The notes: generated by a model not told the origin, from the letters alone. A stretch of DNA of 64,000 bases from an uncultured Eubacterium sp. (GCF_934525195.1 NZ_CAKSZA010000003.1:1-64000); one strand, 5' to 3'; counted from the stretch's first letter, positions 9,162-17,545 are shown. Program-made: numbers and translations.

Positions 9162-9260
9162 TTATTTATCGTTTTTATTTTTATTCCTGACTTGAAGAAA
9201 TACAAGCCCTGCAACAATAAAGACAACGAGTACAATAGACACAATCGTTTTAACTGTCAT
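9162..9260 (-). CDS. 32-residue single-span membrane peptide
   Basis: This frame, MTVKTIVSIVLVVFIVAGLV plus a basic tail, follows GGAGGT with seven bases of spacing, one of the best ribosome binding sites in the region. Residues 4-22 form one hydrophobic helix and the tail FLQVRNKNKNDK is basic. It lies between the 90-residue protein and a strong terminator, so it is the last gene of the adhesin operon. Function unknown; its form resembles small membrane peptides that accompany secretion or conjugation genes. Confidence 0.65.
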   Translation of the reverse strand: MTVKTIVSIVLVVFIVAGLVFLQVRNKNKNDK

Positions 9261-9279
9261 TATCTTTTACCTCCTTTTA

Positions 9280-9552
9280 TTATCGTTCATCACGTTCTCG
9301 GTTATGTCGTTGTCTGTCTTTGTCAAAGGAGCGATACATTTCAGCCTTATCGGCAACTCTTTGACCAAAGTCTTTTAACGCATCAAATTTGTTTTCAATA
9401 TAATGACCGTAATAATACGAGCCGTTATTACATTCCCAAGTGACATATTGCTTTTCTTTATTTGCGGTAGTCCTTTCGCCGAGTACGATTTCACCTTTAC
9501 CGATGGTTACGGCATTGATAATGGTGTAGCCTGCATTAGTTCTGTCACTCAT
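9280..9552 (-). CDS. Small conjugative-element accessory protein, unknown function
   Basis: 90 residues, starting MSDRTNAGYTIINAVTIGKG at 9552. A longer frame reaches back into the adhesin gene, but the ATG at 9552 follows AAGGAGACACAGATA and overlaps the adhesin stop by 8 bp, so coupling is likely. The core, with VLGER, YVTWEC, YYYGHYIENKFDALKDF, resembles short proteins often seen beside the giant helicase in conjugative elements. The end is a charged Arg/Asp tail. No catalytic motif is seen and no function can be assigned. Confidence 0.75.
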   Translation of the reverse strand: MSDRTNAGYTIINAVTIGKGEIVLGERTTANKEKQYVTWECNNGSYYYGHYIENKFDALKDFGQRVADKAEMYRSFDKDRQRHNRERDER

Positions 9553-12500
9553 TATCTGTGTCTCCTTTTTTCTTTCTCTTGATAAAGAAATATACACAGC
9601 CTGCGATACCGACAAGTGAAGCACCTGCAACACCTAAAATTTGATTGATATTCCTTTCGTCTCCTGTCTTTGGATTTTCAAGTTCAGGGACTTTAATCGT
9701 TACTGTTTGTCCGTCATCGTTAATGTCAGCGTGAGTAGTTAATTCAACCCTGTCACGATACAATGTCTCAAAGACTACAAGTTCGGTATCCTTTTTAATA
9801 GCCGAACCGTCAAAAGTAAAGGTAACCTCTACTTTGCCATCAGCCTTATCGGGTACAAACTTAACTGTTGAAGTGATTTCTTTGCCTTTAACTTTGAACG
9901 GTTTACCTGTGGATTTATCCATCAATGTGCCTTTGATAACATATTCGGTATTAGGTACTAAATGCTTGTACTCAACAGTATCTTTTATGGATATTTCGCC
10001 TTTTGCAACTGCTTCCTTTTTACCATTAACGGTTGCCGTTGTCTTCAGTTCGGGTACTTTATTATTGATTGCAGTAAGTTCAACCACTTGCTCATTATCT
10101 TTGATTATCACGGTAAAAATATCTTCATTATCAAGATAGCCGTCGGCAGGTTTGATTTCTTTGATAAGGTATTCACCGTAAGGAATATTGCTAAAGTTGA
10201 AGATACCGTTTTCATCGGTAACGGCAGTTAAAATTGCTTTATCTTCTGTAAATTCGGTAGTGTCCGATTTAAACAAACCAAAGGTTGCACCCTTGATTAC
10301 TTCCTGCGTTTCTCTATCGACTTTTAAGCCTTTAACAGAACCATAAATGAGATTGTTTTCGATAGCTTTATCGTTATTGACTTTAATATCAATAACCTTG
10401 ACATCTTGACCTTGATATTCGGTATCGAACTCATATTTTGTATCAGACAAGATATAGTGCTCATCGGTTGCGATTTCTTTTACATACCACTTAAAGCCTA
10501 CCGGTAAATCACAATCAAAAGATATATTTCCGTTCTTGTCACAATTTGCAAAGGTAATTAAAGCGTCTTTTGGAATAACATCGCCGTTATTTGCTTTGAT
10601 GTCTTCACCGGCATAAATACCGAATCTTACAGAAGTAATTTCACCGTTATTGCCGATACCGAATGTCTTATCATTTGCCATAATCTTTTTAAATGAAACC
10701 GAAACCTTTTGTCTATCGTTATACACCGAAAGGTCGATTGAGGTAACGGAAACATTCTGTCCTGCATAGGTGAGTTCAGCATCATACTTGGTGGCATTAT
10801 GAACATATCCGTTTGGTGCAGTCTTTTCAATCACAGTATATTTACCGAGATAAAGTTCTTTTGATTTAGCCACACCGTCATCATCGGTTGTGATAGTATC
10901 AACCAATGAGCCTTGATCGTATCTTACAGTACCATCAAGTGTAGTAATATCTTCAGCAGCATAAATTTCAAATACCGCACCTTTAAGATTGCCTACGCTG
11001 TATTTTGGGGTATATACACCGTTATTTTCTTCAACAGATAAAAAAATCTCACTGGTTTTTGTAATGTTGATTACGCCCTTTTGAGCCATATCCTTTGCTT
11101 TGACCTTTACTACGGTTACGCCTGTATCGGTTGAAGCGTTTTCCTGTGAAATTACAAACGGAATAGGAGTATCGTCAAGAACATATCCATACGGTGCTTG
11201 TACTTCTTTGAGTGTGTAATATCCATACGGCAGTTTTTCGGGCGTGATTAAATATCCATCCTTGTTTGTGTAAAAGGTATGAATCGATGTTACTTGAGGG
11301 TAGGTGTACTGCATTGTAATTCTATGATTGTTGCTATCGTAAATTTCAAAAGCAGCACCTTCGTATGGGATTCGTTTACCTGTTTCTTTATCAAGTTTGA
11401 CCACCTTGAGATATGATTCAAAATTCTTATTGTTGATAAGGAATTTGTAAGTCTTGCCGTCTGTATTGATAAACACATCAAAATCGGTTATTTTTTCTCT
11501 GCCATCCCATCCCTTTGTTTGATGAACTGTATATATACCGTATGGAAGTAGTTTTGTACTTGCAAAACCATCCTGATCACAGACGATTGTATCTCGCTCG
11601 TCTTTATCGGCATTTACAAATGAGCCTGATGATTTAAGATAGACTTGAAACTCTGCACCTTTTTCGGGTGTTTCGATTTGAGTTTCACCATCATCCGTAT
11701 GTTTGATAATGCTGATTTTACCCTTGATAACTTGCTCCATAACAGTCATATCGGGTGCTGTGTTATATTCAATGTTGTAATCCCTTGGATCCGCACCGAC
11801 TCTATACACAGTATCATTTAAAAGATAACCTTCACTTGGACTGATTTCTCTAACAGTCCAGTCTGTACCGCATACGAAATAGTCTGTTGTAAAAGAGCCG
11901 TTACTGTCGGTTGTATATTGTGCAACAAGTTCATCGCCTTTATACAAACCATAAACAGCACCGCCTAATTTTGCATCACCTTGTGCGTGACCTTTTTCGT
12001 AGTCTTGTTTTGTGACATTAACCCTAAATTTTTTAAGTGTGTTATGAAACGCTACCGAAGTTGACTGATTACTTGCAATAGTAATTGTCTTAGACTGATT
12101 TGGTACATATCTATCCATATTTTCCTCTGTGATAGTGTATGTTCCCGGTGCTAATCCTGAAAGTGGTATTTCTCCGTTTTCATCTGTTGTGAATGTTTTT
12201 GAAAAATCTTTTGGACCCGTAAAATGGAATTTTATTCCACTTATAACTCCATCTTCGGATGTCTTAATGAGTTTCATTCCACCGACAGAAGTTATTGAAC
12301 CTGAAAACGCTATTGAAACAGGGTCATAATATGCCGAATAGATAAGCTTTTGATATGATTCACTTCCATAGGGATAGTAAAGCAAAAGTTCATCGTCATC
12401 GCCTGTACCGTCTTTGTAATATTCACCGTTAGAAACTCTAAAACTTGATGCTGTACAAGATTCATCAACCTTAACAGTCAATGAATTAGAATTCTTTTTA

Positions 12501-13111
12501 TGAATAATGCTCCAGCCGTTACCTTTTTTAGTAAAGGCAGGATAATCACACAATACTTTATTTGTGTCTGTAACAATAAGGCTTCCTCCGGGAAGAACTC
12601 TACCAACATTTGTTTTATTAAACGAAGGCTTTTTATCAAGTTTACTCATACGCTTTTTTGCATTATCACACCAAGTTTGATAGCCGCTGTCACTAAAAGT
12701 CCAATTTGTATTTGAACCAAAGATTGACCACACTTTTTTCTGACAGTAAGCCATATCCTGCCAATCTATCGAGTTTCCGTGTTCAAGGTAATATCCTGCA
12801 AATATCCATTTTGCCGCTTTAATTGCATTATCGCTTGCCATAGCTTTTTTGCCTTTAAGATATGACGAACTCGGCGATGTTGTGCCGTATTCAATACAGA
12901 AAAGGGGATAAGTTGTACCGCCTTTTTTCGTAATATGAACTTCGTGTCCGTAATGCTTTGAAACGCTTACATCAAGTTTGTTTGCACCCGACACCGCACC
13001 GAGGTTTTCCGTTGCTGCAAAAGCACTTAACGGAAACATCATTGTAACTGTTAATACCGACAAAAGGATCGCCACAATTCTTTTGCCAAAACTTTTGAAT
13101 TTATCTTTCAT
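9545..13111 (-). CDS. Thioester/CnaB/VaFE surface adhesin with sortase signal
   Basis: 1188 residues from the ATG at 13111 (AAAGGAAAAG upstream); an in-frame extension to 13273 lacks a good binding site and would hide the signal peptide. Residues 1-33 form a signal peptide ending SAFA. Next comes a thioester-type domain with Cys in YPLFCIEYG and Gln in MAYCQKKVW, the pair that forms the internal thioester in such adhesins. Seven CnaB/SpaA-like domains follow, each with a K-x-D/T-x-E/D start and a closing E near GxYTxxE. The last domain is VaFE-like (VVFETLYRD, HADINDDGQTV), which in known cases forms a Thr-Gln ester bond. It ends with NPKTG, a hydrophobic span and KRKKKG, so a sortase should anchor it. 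Probable role: donor-recipient or host contact. Confidence 0.9.
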   Translation of the reverse strand: MKDKFKSFGKRIVAILLSVLTVTMMFPLSAFAATENLGAVSGANKLDVSVSKHYGHEVHITKKGGTTYPLFCIEYGTTSPSSSYLKGKKAMASDNAIKAAKWIFAGYYLEHGNSIDWQDMAYCQKKVWSIFGSNTNWTFSDSGYQTWCDNAKKRMSKLDKKPSFNKTNVGRVLPGGSLIVTDTNKVLCDYPAFTKKGNGWSIIHKKNSNSLTVKVDESCTASSFRVSNGEYYKDGTGDDDELLLYYPYGSESYQKLIYSAYYDPVSIAFSGSITSVGGMKLIKTSEDGVISGIKFHFTGPKDFSKTFTTDENGEIPLSGLAPGTYTITEENMDRYVPNQSKTITIASNQSTSVAFHNTLKKFRVNVTKQDYEKGHAQGDAKLGGAVYGLYKGDELVAQYTTDSNGSFTTDYFVCGTDWTVREISPSEGYLLNDTVYRVGADPRDYNIEYNTAPDMTVMEQVIKGKISIIKHTDDGETQIETPEKGAEFQVYLKSSGSFVNADKDERDTIVCDQDGFASTKLLPYGIYTVHQTKGWDGREKITDFDVFINTDGKTYKFLINNKNFESYLKVVKLDKETGKRIPYEGAAFEIYDSNNHRITMQYTYPQVTSIHTFYTNKDGYLITPEKLPYGYYTLKEVQAPYGYVLDDTPIPFVISQENASTDTGVTVVKVKAKDMAQKGVINITKTSEIFLSVEENNGVYTPKYSVGNLKGAVFEIYAAEDITTLDGTVRYDQGSLVDTITTDDDGVAKSKELYLGKYTVIEKTAPNGYVHNATKYDAELTYAGQNVSVTSIDLSVYNDRQKVSVSFKKIMANDKTFGIGNNGEITSVRFGIYAGEDIKANNGDVIPKDALITFANCDKNGNISFDCDLPVGFKWYVKEIATDEHYILSDTKYEFDTEYQGQDVKVIDIKVNNDKAIENNLIYGSVKGLKVDRETQEVIKGATFGLFKSDTTEFTEDKAILTAVTDENGIFNFSNIPYGEYLIKEIKPADGYLDNEDIFTVIIKDNEQVVELTAINNKVPELKTTATVNGKKEAVAKGEISIKDTVEYKHLVPNTEYVIKGTLMDKSTGKPFKVKGKEITSTVKFVPDKADGKVEVTFTFDGSAIKKDTELVVFETLYRDRVELTTHADINDDGQTVTIKVPELENPKTGDERNINQILGVAGASLVGIAGCVYFFIKRKKKGDTDNE

Positions 13112-13141
13112 AACTTTTCCTTTCTGCCTGTTTTTAGGCAT

Positions 13142-13170
13142 AAAAAAAGAGAAGATTGTTACATCTTCTC
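13142..13170 (-). terminator. Intrinsic terminator
   Basis: On the minus strand GAGAAGAT-gtaaca-ATCTTCTC is followed by TTTTTTT. It ends the transcript of the 178-residue secreted protein just before the adhesin gene starts. Confidence 0.88.
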
Positions 13171-13190
13171 GGCTTTGATTTATGATATTG

Positions 13191-13727
13191 TTATTTGAAA
13201 TTGCCTGTCCATTTACCGCAGTAACCGCAACTCCAGCATTCATAACCTTGTGGGCAGTTAGCAAAATATTCATTGTCGGATATTTCTCCGCTTTCCCATT
13301 TGTCTGCCCATGATTTCATTACCGAATCAACATATGCTTTAACATCCGATTTGCTGTCAAACCATCTGCCCATATTGCCGCATTTCATTGAATGATTATT
13401 GTTATTACTGCATTGGCTTGCTTTTTTGGTTGTTGGTTGTTTTGATGTAGTTGTCGGTTTTGTTGTGTTTTGTATTACCTTTTGAATTGCAGTTGTTTCT
13501 TTTCGTGAGGAAGTTTCAGCAGTTGTTGGCTCTGTTGTAGTAACCTCTGTACTACTTTGATTTTCTTTGACAATTTCACTATTGTTATTTTCTGTATTAC
13601 CAACCGAAGAAGAAACAGCCAAGCTTTCATTAACTGTTGTCTTATTATCAACGTTATTGCTATTTCCATAACCTGCAATAAGCATTGTTGCAATCACAAT
13701 CGTTGCTATTAAACCGACTCTTTTCAT
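13191..13727 (-). CDS. Secreted Thr-rich protein with Cys-rich C-terminal domain
   Basis: 178 residues. The N-terminus MKRVGLIATIVIATMLIAGY is a signal or anchor segment that looks like a lipoprotein signal, but where LIAGC would be expected it reads LIAGY-G, so there is no lipidation Cys. Residues about 30-105 are a Ser/Thr/Asn-rich linker (TTTEPTTAETSS). The last 75 residues have seven Cys (CSNNNNHSMKCG, CPQGYECWSCGYCGKW), which may bind metal or form disulfides, and a WADKWESGEIS helix. GAAAGGAG precedes the ATG. It is isolated between ParB and the adhesin, with its own terminator. The family is not recognised. Confidence 0.8.
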   Translation of the reverse strand: MKRVGLIATIVIATMLIAGYGNSNNVDNKTTVNESLAVSSSVGNTENNNSEIVKENQSSTEVTTTEPTTAETSSRKETTAIQKVIQNTTKPTTTSKQPTTKKASQCSNNNNHSMKCGNMGRWFDSKSDVKAYVDSVMKSWADKWESGEISDNEYFANCPQGYECWSCGYCGKWTGNFK

Positions 13728-13933
13728 AATTAATCGCTCCTTTCACTTTCATATTATTCCTGTGTAATTTTAAAAGCAATAGTGCGATTTTAATTAGTTC
13801 ATAAGCATCATTCCTTTTAGTTTTGTATTGTTTATATATACTCTCTTATATAGAGATGTTTACTCTTTTCGGTAGGTTATTGAATTATTAGGGTTAGGGT
13901 GTGGGAAAGGGATAGAAAAAATTTGTAATTACA

Positions 13934-14872
13934 TTACCTGCTTTCTCTATCCCTCATTCTTTGCAAATGTTTACCGTAATGCTCCAAAGCCTTGCATATA
14001 TAATCTTGCCTTTTCTCAGGTGCAACAGATTTTGGAATATACTTTTCAAGCGTCTTATGTGGAATTATGAGCCTTTCCTGTTGATTTGGTTTCAATTCAC
14101 ACATAACCTCAAGAATAGTATCGCTGTTTAGTTCTCCGTCATTAAACATCTTGTGCATACGAATAGCCTGTGCGTGAGACGGAGTACAACATTCGCTTTC
14201 TATTGCTTCCAACAAATCTTGCTGACATTCCTTATCAAGAAATGATATTTCAACAGCCGGTAACATTTTCATTTTACCCTCGTCAACCATTTGCAACAGT
14301 TCGGGGATAAGATAGGTAAGGCGAATATATCTAAAGACTTGTCTTGTACTTTCGCCTGTGTTTTCTGCAATTATTTGAGCAGAATTTAACTTTGTGCCAA
14401 CTTGGCATAAAGTTAAATCGTTTCTTTTACCTTGTCTATTCATCGCATCCAATTTCATTTTGTATGCAAACGCCTTTTCGCTAGGCAAAATGTTTTCTCT
14501 TTGGATATTGCTGTCAACCATAATAACGGTTGCGGCGTCATCGTCCAAATTTGAAACGATACAACGCAATGTGCTTTTACCGGCTATCTCACTTGCAAAT
14601 TTTCGTCTGTGTCCTGAGATAATTTCATAATCACCGTTATTTTTCTCACGAACAATGGCAGGAACCAACACTCCATTTTCAGAAACACTTTCAACAAGTT
14701 TATTCATTTCTTCATCGTCACGCACTTTAAATGGATGATTCGGAAATGGTACAAGTTTTTCAAGCGGAATATCTTTTATAGTCGGAGTAAGTCCGTTTTC
14801 TCGTTCGCTTTGTGATGTAAATAAATCATCGAGCCTGTTCAGACTGAAATCTGTTTTTCTCTTTTCGCTCAA
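13934..14872 (-). CDS. parB: ParB/Spo0J-type partition protein
   Basis: 312 residues. The ParB N-terminal nuclease-like domain spans about 30-125 (IPLEKLVPFPNHPF, NGVLVPAIVREK, EIISGHRRKFASEI with the GHRR CTP-site motif), followed by a KorB-like helix-turn-helix region about 130-235 (QIIAENTGESTRQVFRYIRL). It would bind a parS-like site and work with ParA to keep the element in the population during its circular phase. The start overlaps the end of parA by 47 bp, so the two are translationally coupled. Confidence 0.93.
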   Translation of the reverse strand: MSEKRKTDFSLNRLDDLFTSQSERENGLTPTIKDIPLEKLVPFPNHPFKVRDDEEMNKLVESVSENGVLVPAIVREKNNGDYEIISGHRRKFASEIAGKSTLRCIVSNLDDDAATVIMVDSNIQRENILPSEKAFAYKMKLDAMNRQGKRNDLTLCQVGTKLNSAQIIAENTGESTRQVFRYIRLTYLIPELLQMVDEGKMKMLPAVEISFLDKECQQDLLEAIESECCTPSHAQAIRMHKMFNDGELNSDTILEVMCELKPNQQERLIIPHKTLEKYIPKSVAPEKRQDYICKALEHYGKHLQRMRDRESR

Positions 14873-15662
14873 GTTTCAACACCTCCTTTGTAAAGTCCTC
14901 ATACGCTTTTGCGACCTTACTGTTTTTATCATAAGCGAATATTGATTTACCGCTTATTGCAGTTTCAGCCGCTTTAATACCCATAGGTATCTGCGTATCA
15001 AAAATTTTAAGATATTTGCCGTAGTCATTTACGATAGCTTCCTTTGTACTTTTAGAAAGATTAGTTCTGCCATCTACAAGTGTAAGCAAGATACCGTCAA
15101 TTTTAAGCGATGGGTTAATTTGTCTTTTAACCTTGTCTATGGTTTTAACAAGTTGTGTCATACCTTTAGCTGCAAGAAATTGCGACTGCACAGGAATGAT
15201 AACCGAATCGGCAGCAACCAAGGCATTAACTGTAAGAACACTCAAAGACGGCATACAGTCTATAACCACATAATCATACGCAGTTTTGATTGAATTTACA
15301 TAACCTTTCAGCACAGTTTCACGGCTCATTGTGTTGACCAAGCTAAGTTCAAGTGCCGACAAATCAAGGTTAGCCGGAAGCAAATCAATATTCTCTTTAT
15401 GGTGAAGAATACCGTTTGTGGGATTCTTGTTTCTTTCTTCGATATACTCGACGAGTTTGTCTGCAAGAGTAACCGAAAGTTCGTCTGTATCTCTCCAACC
15501 CAAAGCTGTTGTCAAATCACCTTGTGGGTCACAGTCGATAAGCAAAACTTTCTTACCCTCATTTGCAAGACCGACTCCAAGATTTAAGGCGGTTGTAGTT
15601 TTTCCTACGCCGCCTTTTTGATTGCATATTGCAATTATTTTTGTTTGTTTCGTTAAAAACAC
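14826..15662 (-). CDS. parA: ParA-type partition ATPase
   Basis: 278 residues with the deviant Walker A motif CNQKGGVGKTTT (about residues 13-24), switch I DCDPQGDLT and Walker B VVIDCMPSL, all of the ParA/Soj class. It should form ATP-dependent patches on the nucleoid that move ParB-bound DNA. The start is unusual: GGAGGT abuts a GTG at 15662 with no spacer, and no ATG or TTG lies between it and the conserved core; an ACG eight bases after GGAGG is the only codon at normal distance. An intrinsic terminator stands just upstream at 15685-15716, suggesting attenuation. Confidence 0.93.
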   Translation of the reverse strand: MFLTKQTKIIAICNQKGGVGKTTTALNLGVGLANEGKKVLLIDCDPQGDLTTALGWRDTDELSVTLADKLVEYIEERNKNPTNGILHHKENIDLLPANLDLSALELSLVNTMSRETVLKGYVNSIKTAYDYVVIDCMPSLSVLTVNALVAADSVIIPVQSQFLAAKGMTQLVKTIDKVKRQINPSLKIDGILLTLVDGRTNLSKSTKEAIVNDYGKYLKIFDTQIPMGIKAAETAISGKSIFAYDKNSKVAKAYEDFTKEVLKLERKEKNRFQSEQAR

Positions 15663-16000
15663 CTCCGTTTTAGTTCTATATATACAAAAAAGCCTGCCGA
15701 TTTTAACCGACAGGCTTTTAACTATATACAGATGTTTGGTTGTTAATAAATATTGATTTAAAATTATTACAATTTTGGTAAAGGAAAATCAATGAGAAAA
15801 GCTTATGTTTTCAAATTAACATAATTCATATTTTAATAAATGTGATATTGAAACTATTATCAACAATAGAATGTCTATCATACTACTGTTTCAATAAACT
15901 ATTCAAAATATAATATAATTAAGATTATCTATAGTGATATAAATTTTTTCATAAAACATTTCAAATAACACCAAAAATACGTACTACGGTTAAGATTTCG
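15663..16000. other. AT-rich gene-free region: parA leader and candidate partition site
   Basis: No gene is supported here. Near parA is a terminator on the parA strand. Farther right, TATTGAAAC at 15846-15854 and its perfect inverted partner GTTTCAATA at 15888-15896 enclose 33 bases, with a smaller CTATT/AATAG pair inside. Such spaced inverted arms next to parAB could be a centromere-like ParB site or a recombinase site; neither is shown. The rest is plain AT-rich DNA, with only a ten-codon frame starting at about 15791 that I do not call a gene. Confidence 0.45.
15685..15716 (-). terminator. Terminator in the parA leader
   Basis: Read on the minus strand, GCCTGTCG and CGGCAGGC pair over 8 bp (one T-G) around a short loop and are followed by TTTTTT. 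It lies 23 bases upstream of the parA GTG with no gene feeding it from the right, so it may act as an attenuator for parAB. Confidence 0.75.
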
Positions 16001-16001
16001 C

Positions 16002-16030
16002 TTGACAACTATCAATTGATAGTTTATAAT
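16002..16030 (+). promoter_or_regulatory. SigA promoter with embedded 18-bp palindrome (antitoxin operator candidate)
   Basis: TTGACA at 16002-16007 and TATAAT at 16025-16030 are both perfect consensus and 17 bp apart. The spacer, from 16007 to 16024, is a perfect palindrome AACTATCAATTGATAGTT. A repressor bound there would cover the whole promoter. Since the next two genes are a toxin and an antitoxin with a helix-turn-helix, autorepression is the natural reading. Confidence 0.85.
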
Positions 16031-16128
16031 AAAATTGAAAAAAGATAGCAAAAAGGAAGTGATTTCATATAGCTAAATTACATAGTTTAAAGTCAGATAA
16101 AAAATATATAAAAGACGAGTTACATAAA

Positions 16129-16458
16129 TTGAATAAAACAATTTGTGATGCCAATTTCGACAAAACTAGTCAATTGAAATTTACTGAAAGTGAAAAGAGC
16201 ACTAATACTTTGCTTGATTTGGAATACGATACTAATGATATAATTGACACATTACTTTCTTTGAAATTAGATAATTATTCAGAAACACTGATGGATAAAA
16301 ACAATAGCGATCCACCACTTCTCCTTGTTTTTGGGAAATTAATTAACGGCAAAGAAGTTTATATAAAATTAAAAATCAGAGAAAAAACAAAAAATTACAT
16401 TATTTGTGTTTCTTTCCATTACTCTGAATATAAAATGAATTACCCTTACGCAAATTGA
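16129..16458 (+). CDS. MqsR-like toxin of a type II toxin-antitoxin pair
   Basis: 109 residues from a TTG start. The C-terminal half, with LSLKLDNYSETL, PPLLLVFGK, GKEVYIKLKIRE and CVSFHYSEYKMNYPY, fits the compact RelE-like fold of MqsR-family mRNA interferases. The true start is probably earlier: the frame stays open upstream and reads AKLHSLKSDKKYIKDELHKL from an ATA at 16069, which lies nine bases after AAGGAAG, while the TTG at 16129 has no binding site. Either a rare ATA start is used or an ATG was mutated. The antitoxin gene begins 21 bp downstream. Family assignment is from pattern only. Confidence 0.65.
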   Translation: MNKTICDANFDKTSQLKFTESEKSTNTLLDLEYDTNDIIDTLLSLKLDNYSETLMDKNNSDPPLLLVFGKLINGKEVYIKLKIREKTKNYIICVSFHYSEYKMNYPYAN

Positions 16459-16479
16459 ATATCGAAAGGACTGATTTGA

Positions 16480-17517
16480 ATGAAAAGAAATGATAAAGTA
16501 AGAATAAAAAAATATTGTCCTATTTGCGATTGTGAACATGAAATAATTATTAACGAAAAAGAATGTATAGCAACTATAAAAGGTGAAGAAATAAAATACA
16601 TGAAGAAAGTGTATTTTTGTCCAAATGCTGATGAAGCTGAATGCGAATTTTCTGATTCAAAAATTATGGACAGTAATCTTTTAGCTGCAAAAGATGCGTA
16701 TAGAGTAAAAACCGGACTTTTGACATCATATGACATTAAAGATATTAGAAGCAAATATGGTCTTACACAATCCGAATTTGCTTTATTATTAGATTGTGGC
16801 GAAATAACAATAACAAGATACGAAACTAAACAAATTCAAGACAAATGCCATGACGAACAAATGAGATTATTTAGAGATAATCCTAGATATGCTTTTGAAT
16901 GTTTAAAATCACATAAAGAACTATTTGATTACAAAAAGTATTCCGAATTGAATGATTGCTTTTTAAACATTGTCGAGACTGAAGGTAAAGAAGCTTCAAG
17001 CAGAGAATTGTTAAGGACTATATATTCTAAATATGATTCTCCGTCACTTGATAACGGAAATAAAACATTAGATATTGACATACTTGAAGCAATAATATCT
17101 TATTTTGCTAGTAAAATTAAATATTTGTACAAAGTCAGGTTGATGAAACTACTGTGGTATACCGACATGATTTTCTATAATAATTATGGAGTCTCTATGA
17201 CGGGATTAGTATACACACACAAACAATATGGAGCACTACCTATTGGACATCATGAAATTATCGGATTATATAATGTCTATACTGAAGAAGAGTATGATCA
17301 AAGCTCTGAAAACTTTCTTACAAGAATATATGATAATAAAAATTTAAACTATAAATTCACCGATGAGGAATTAAAAGTATTAGAATTGGTAAAAGATAAA
17401 TTCATACAGTATAGTGGTGCTGAAATTGCTGAATATATGCATAAAGAAAAAGCATACATTCATACTAATTTTGGAGATATTATTTCATACGAATGGGCAA
17501 AAGATTTAAACAACTAG
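16480..17517 (+). CDS. Antitoxin with MqsA-like zinc finger, HTH and Panacea (DUF4065) domain
   Basis: 345 residues. Residues about 10-50 hold two Cys pairs (CPIC, and FCPNADEAEC) like the MqsA zinc domain. Residues about 85-135 form a helix-turn-helix (IRSKYGLTQSEFALLLDCG, TRYETKQIQD). Residues about 190-340 match the Panacea/SocA-like domain (KVRLMKLLWYTDMIFYNNYG, GLVYTHKQYGALPIGH). Panacea domains neutralise many unrelated toxins, while MqsA-type proteins repress their own promoter. The order toxin then antitoxin matches mqsRA. GAAAGGACTG precedes the ATG. Very AT-rich codon use sets it apart from the chromosomal genes. Confidence 0.85.
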   Translation: MKRNDKVRIKKYCPICDCEHEIIINEKECIATIKGEEIKYMKKVYFCPNADEAECEFSDSKIMDSNLLAAKDAYRVKTGLLTSYDIKDIRSKYGLTQSEFALLLDCGEITITRYETKQIQDKCHDEQMRLFRDNPRYAFECLKSHKELFDYKKYSELNDCFLNIVETEGKEASSRELLRTIYSKYDSPSLDNGNKTLDIDILEAIISYFASKIKYLYKVRLMKLLWYTDMIFYNNYGVSMTGLVYTHKQYGALPIGHHEIIGLYNVYTEEEYDQSSENFLTRIYDNKNLNYKFTDEELKVLELVKDKFIQYSGAEIAEYMHKEKAYIHTNFGDIISYEWAKDLNN

Positions 17518-17520
17518 AAA

Positions 17521-17545
17521 AGAGGAGCATTTGCTCCTCTTTTTA
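17521..17545 (+). terminator. Terminator of the toxin-antitoxin operon
   Basis: AGAGGAGCA-tt-TGCTCCTCT followed by TTTT right after the antitoxin stop. It marks the last recognisable element of the mobile region. Confidence 0.9.

Larger units (their letters stand above)
2462..17545. mobile_element. Integrative conjugative element remnant (right part)
   Basis: ParA, ParB, an anchored CnaB adhesin, small accessory proteins and the giant methylase/helicase are typical accessory genes of Firmicute conjugative elements, all read leftward here. No relaxase, VirB4, VirD4 or integrase is present, so the transfer core must lie left of the window or be lost. The right limit is set at the terminator of the toxin-antitoxin pair because chromosomal ppdK follows; no attachment-site direct repeat could be confirmed. 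The stretch is visibly more AT-rich than the chromosomal genes, most strongly in 15.7-17.6 kb. Confidence 0.65.
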
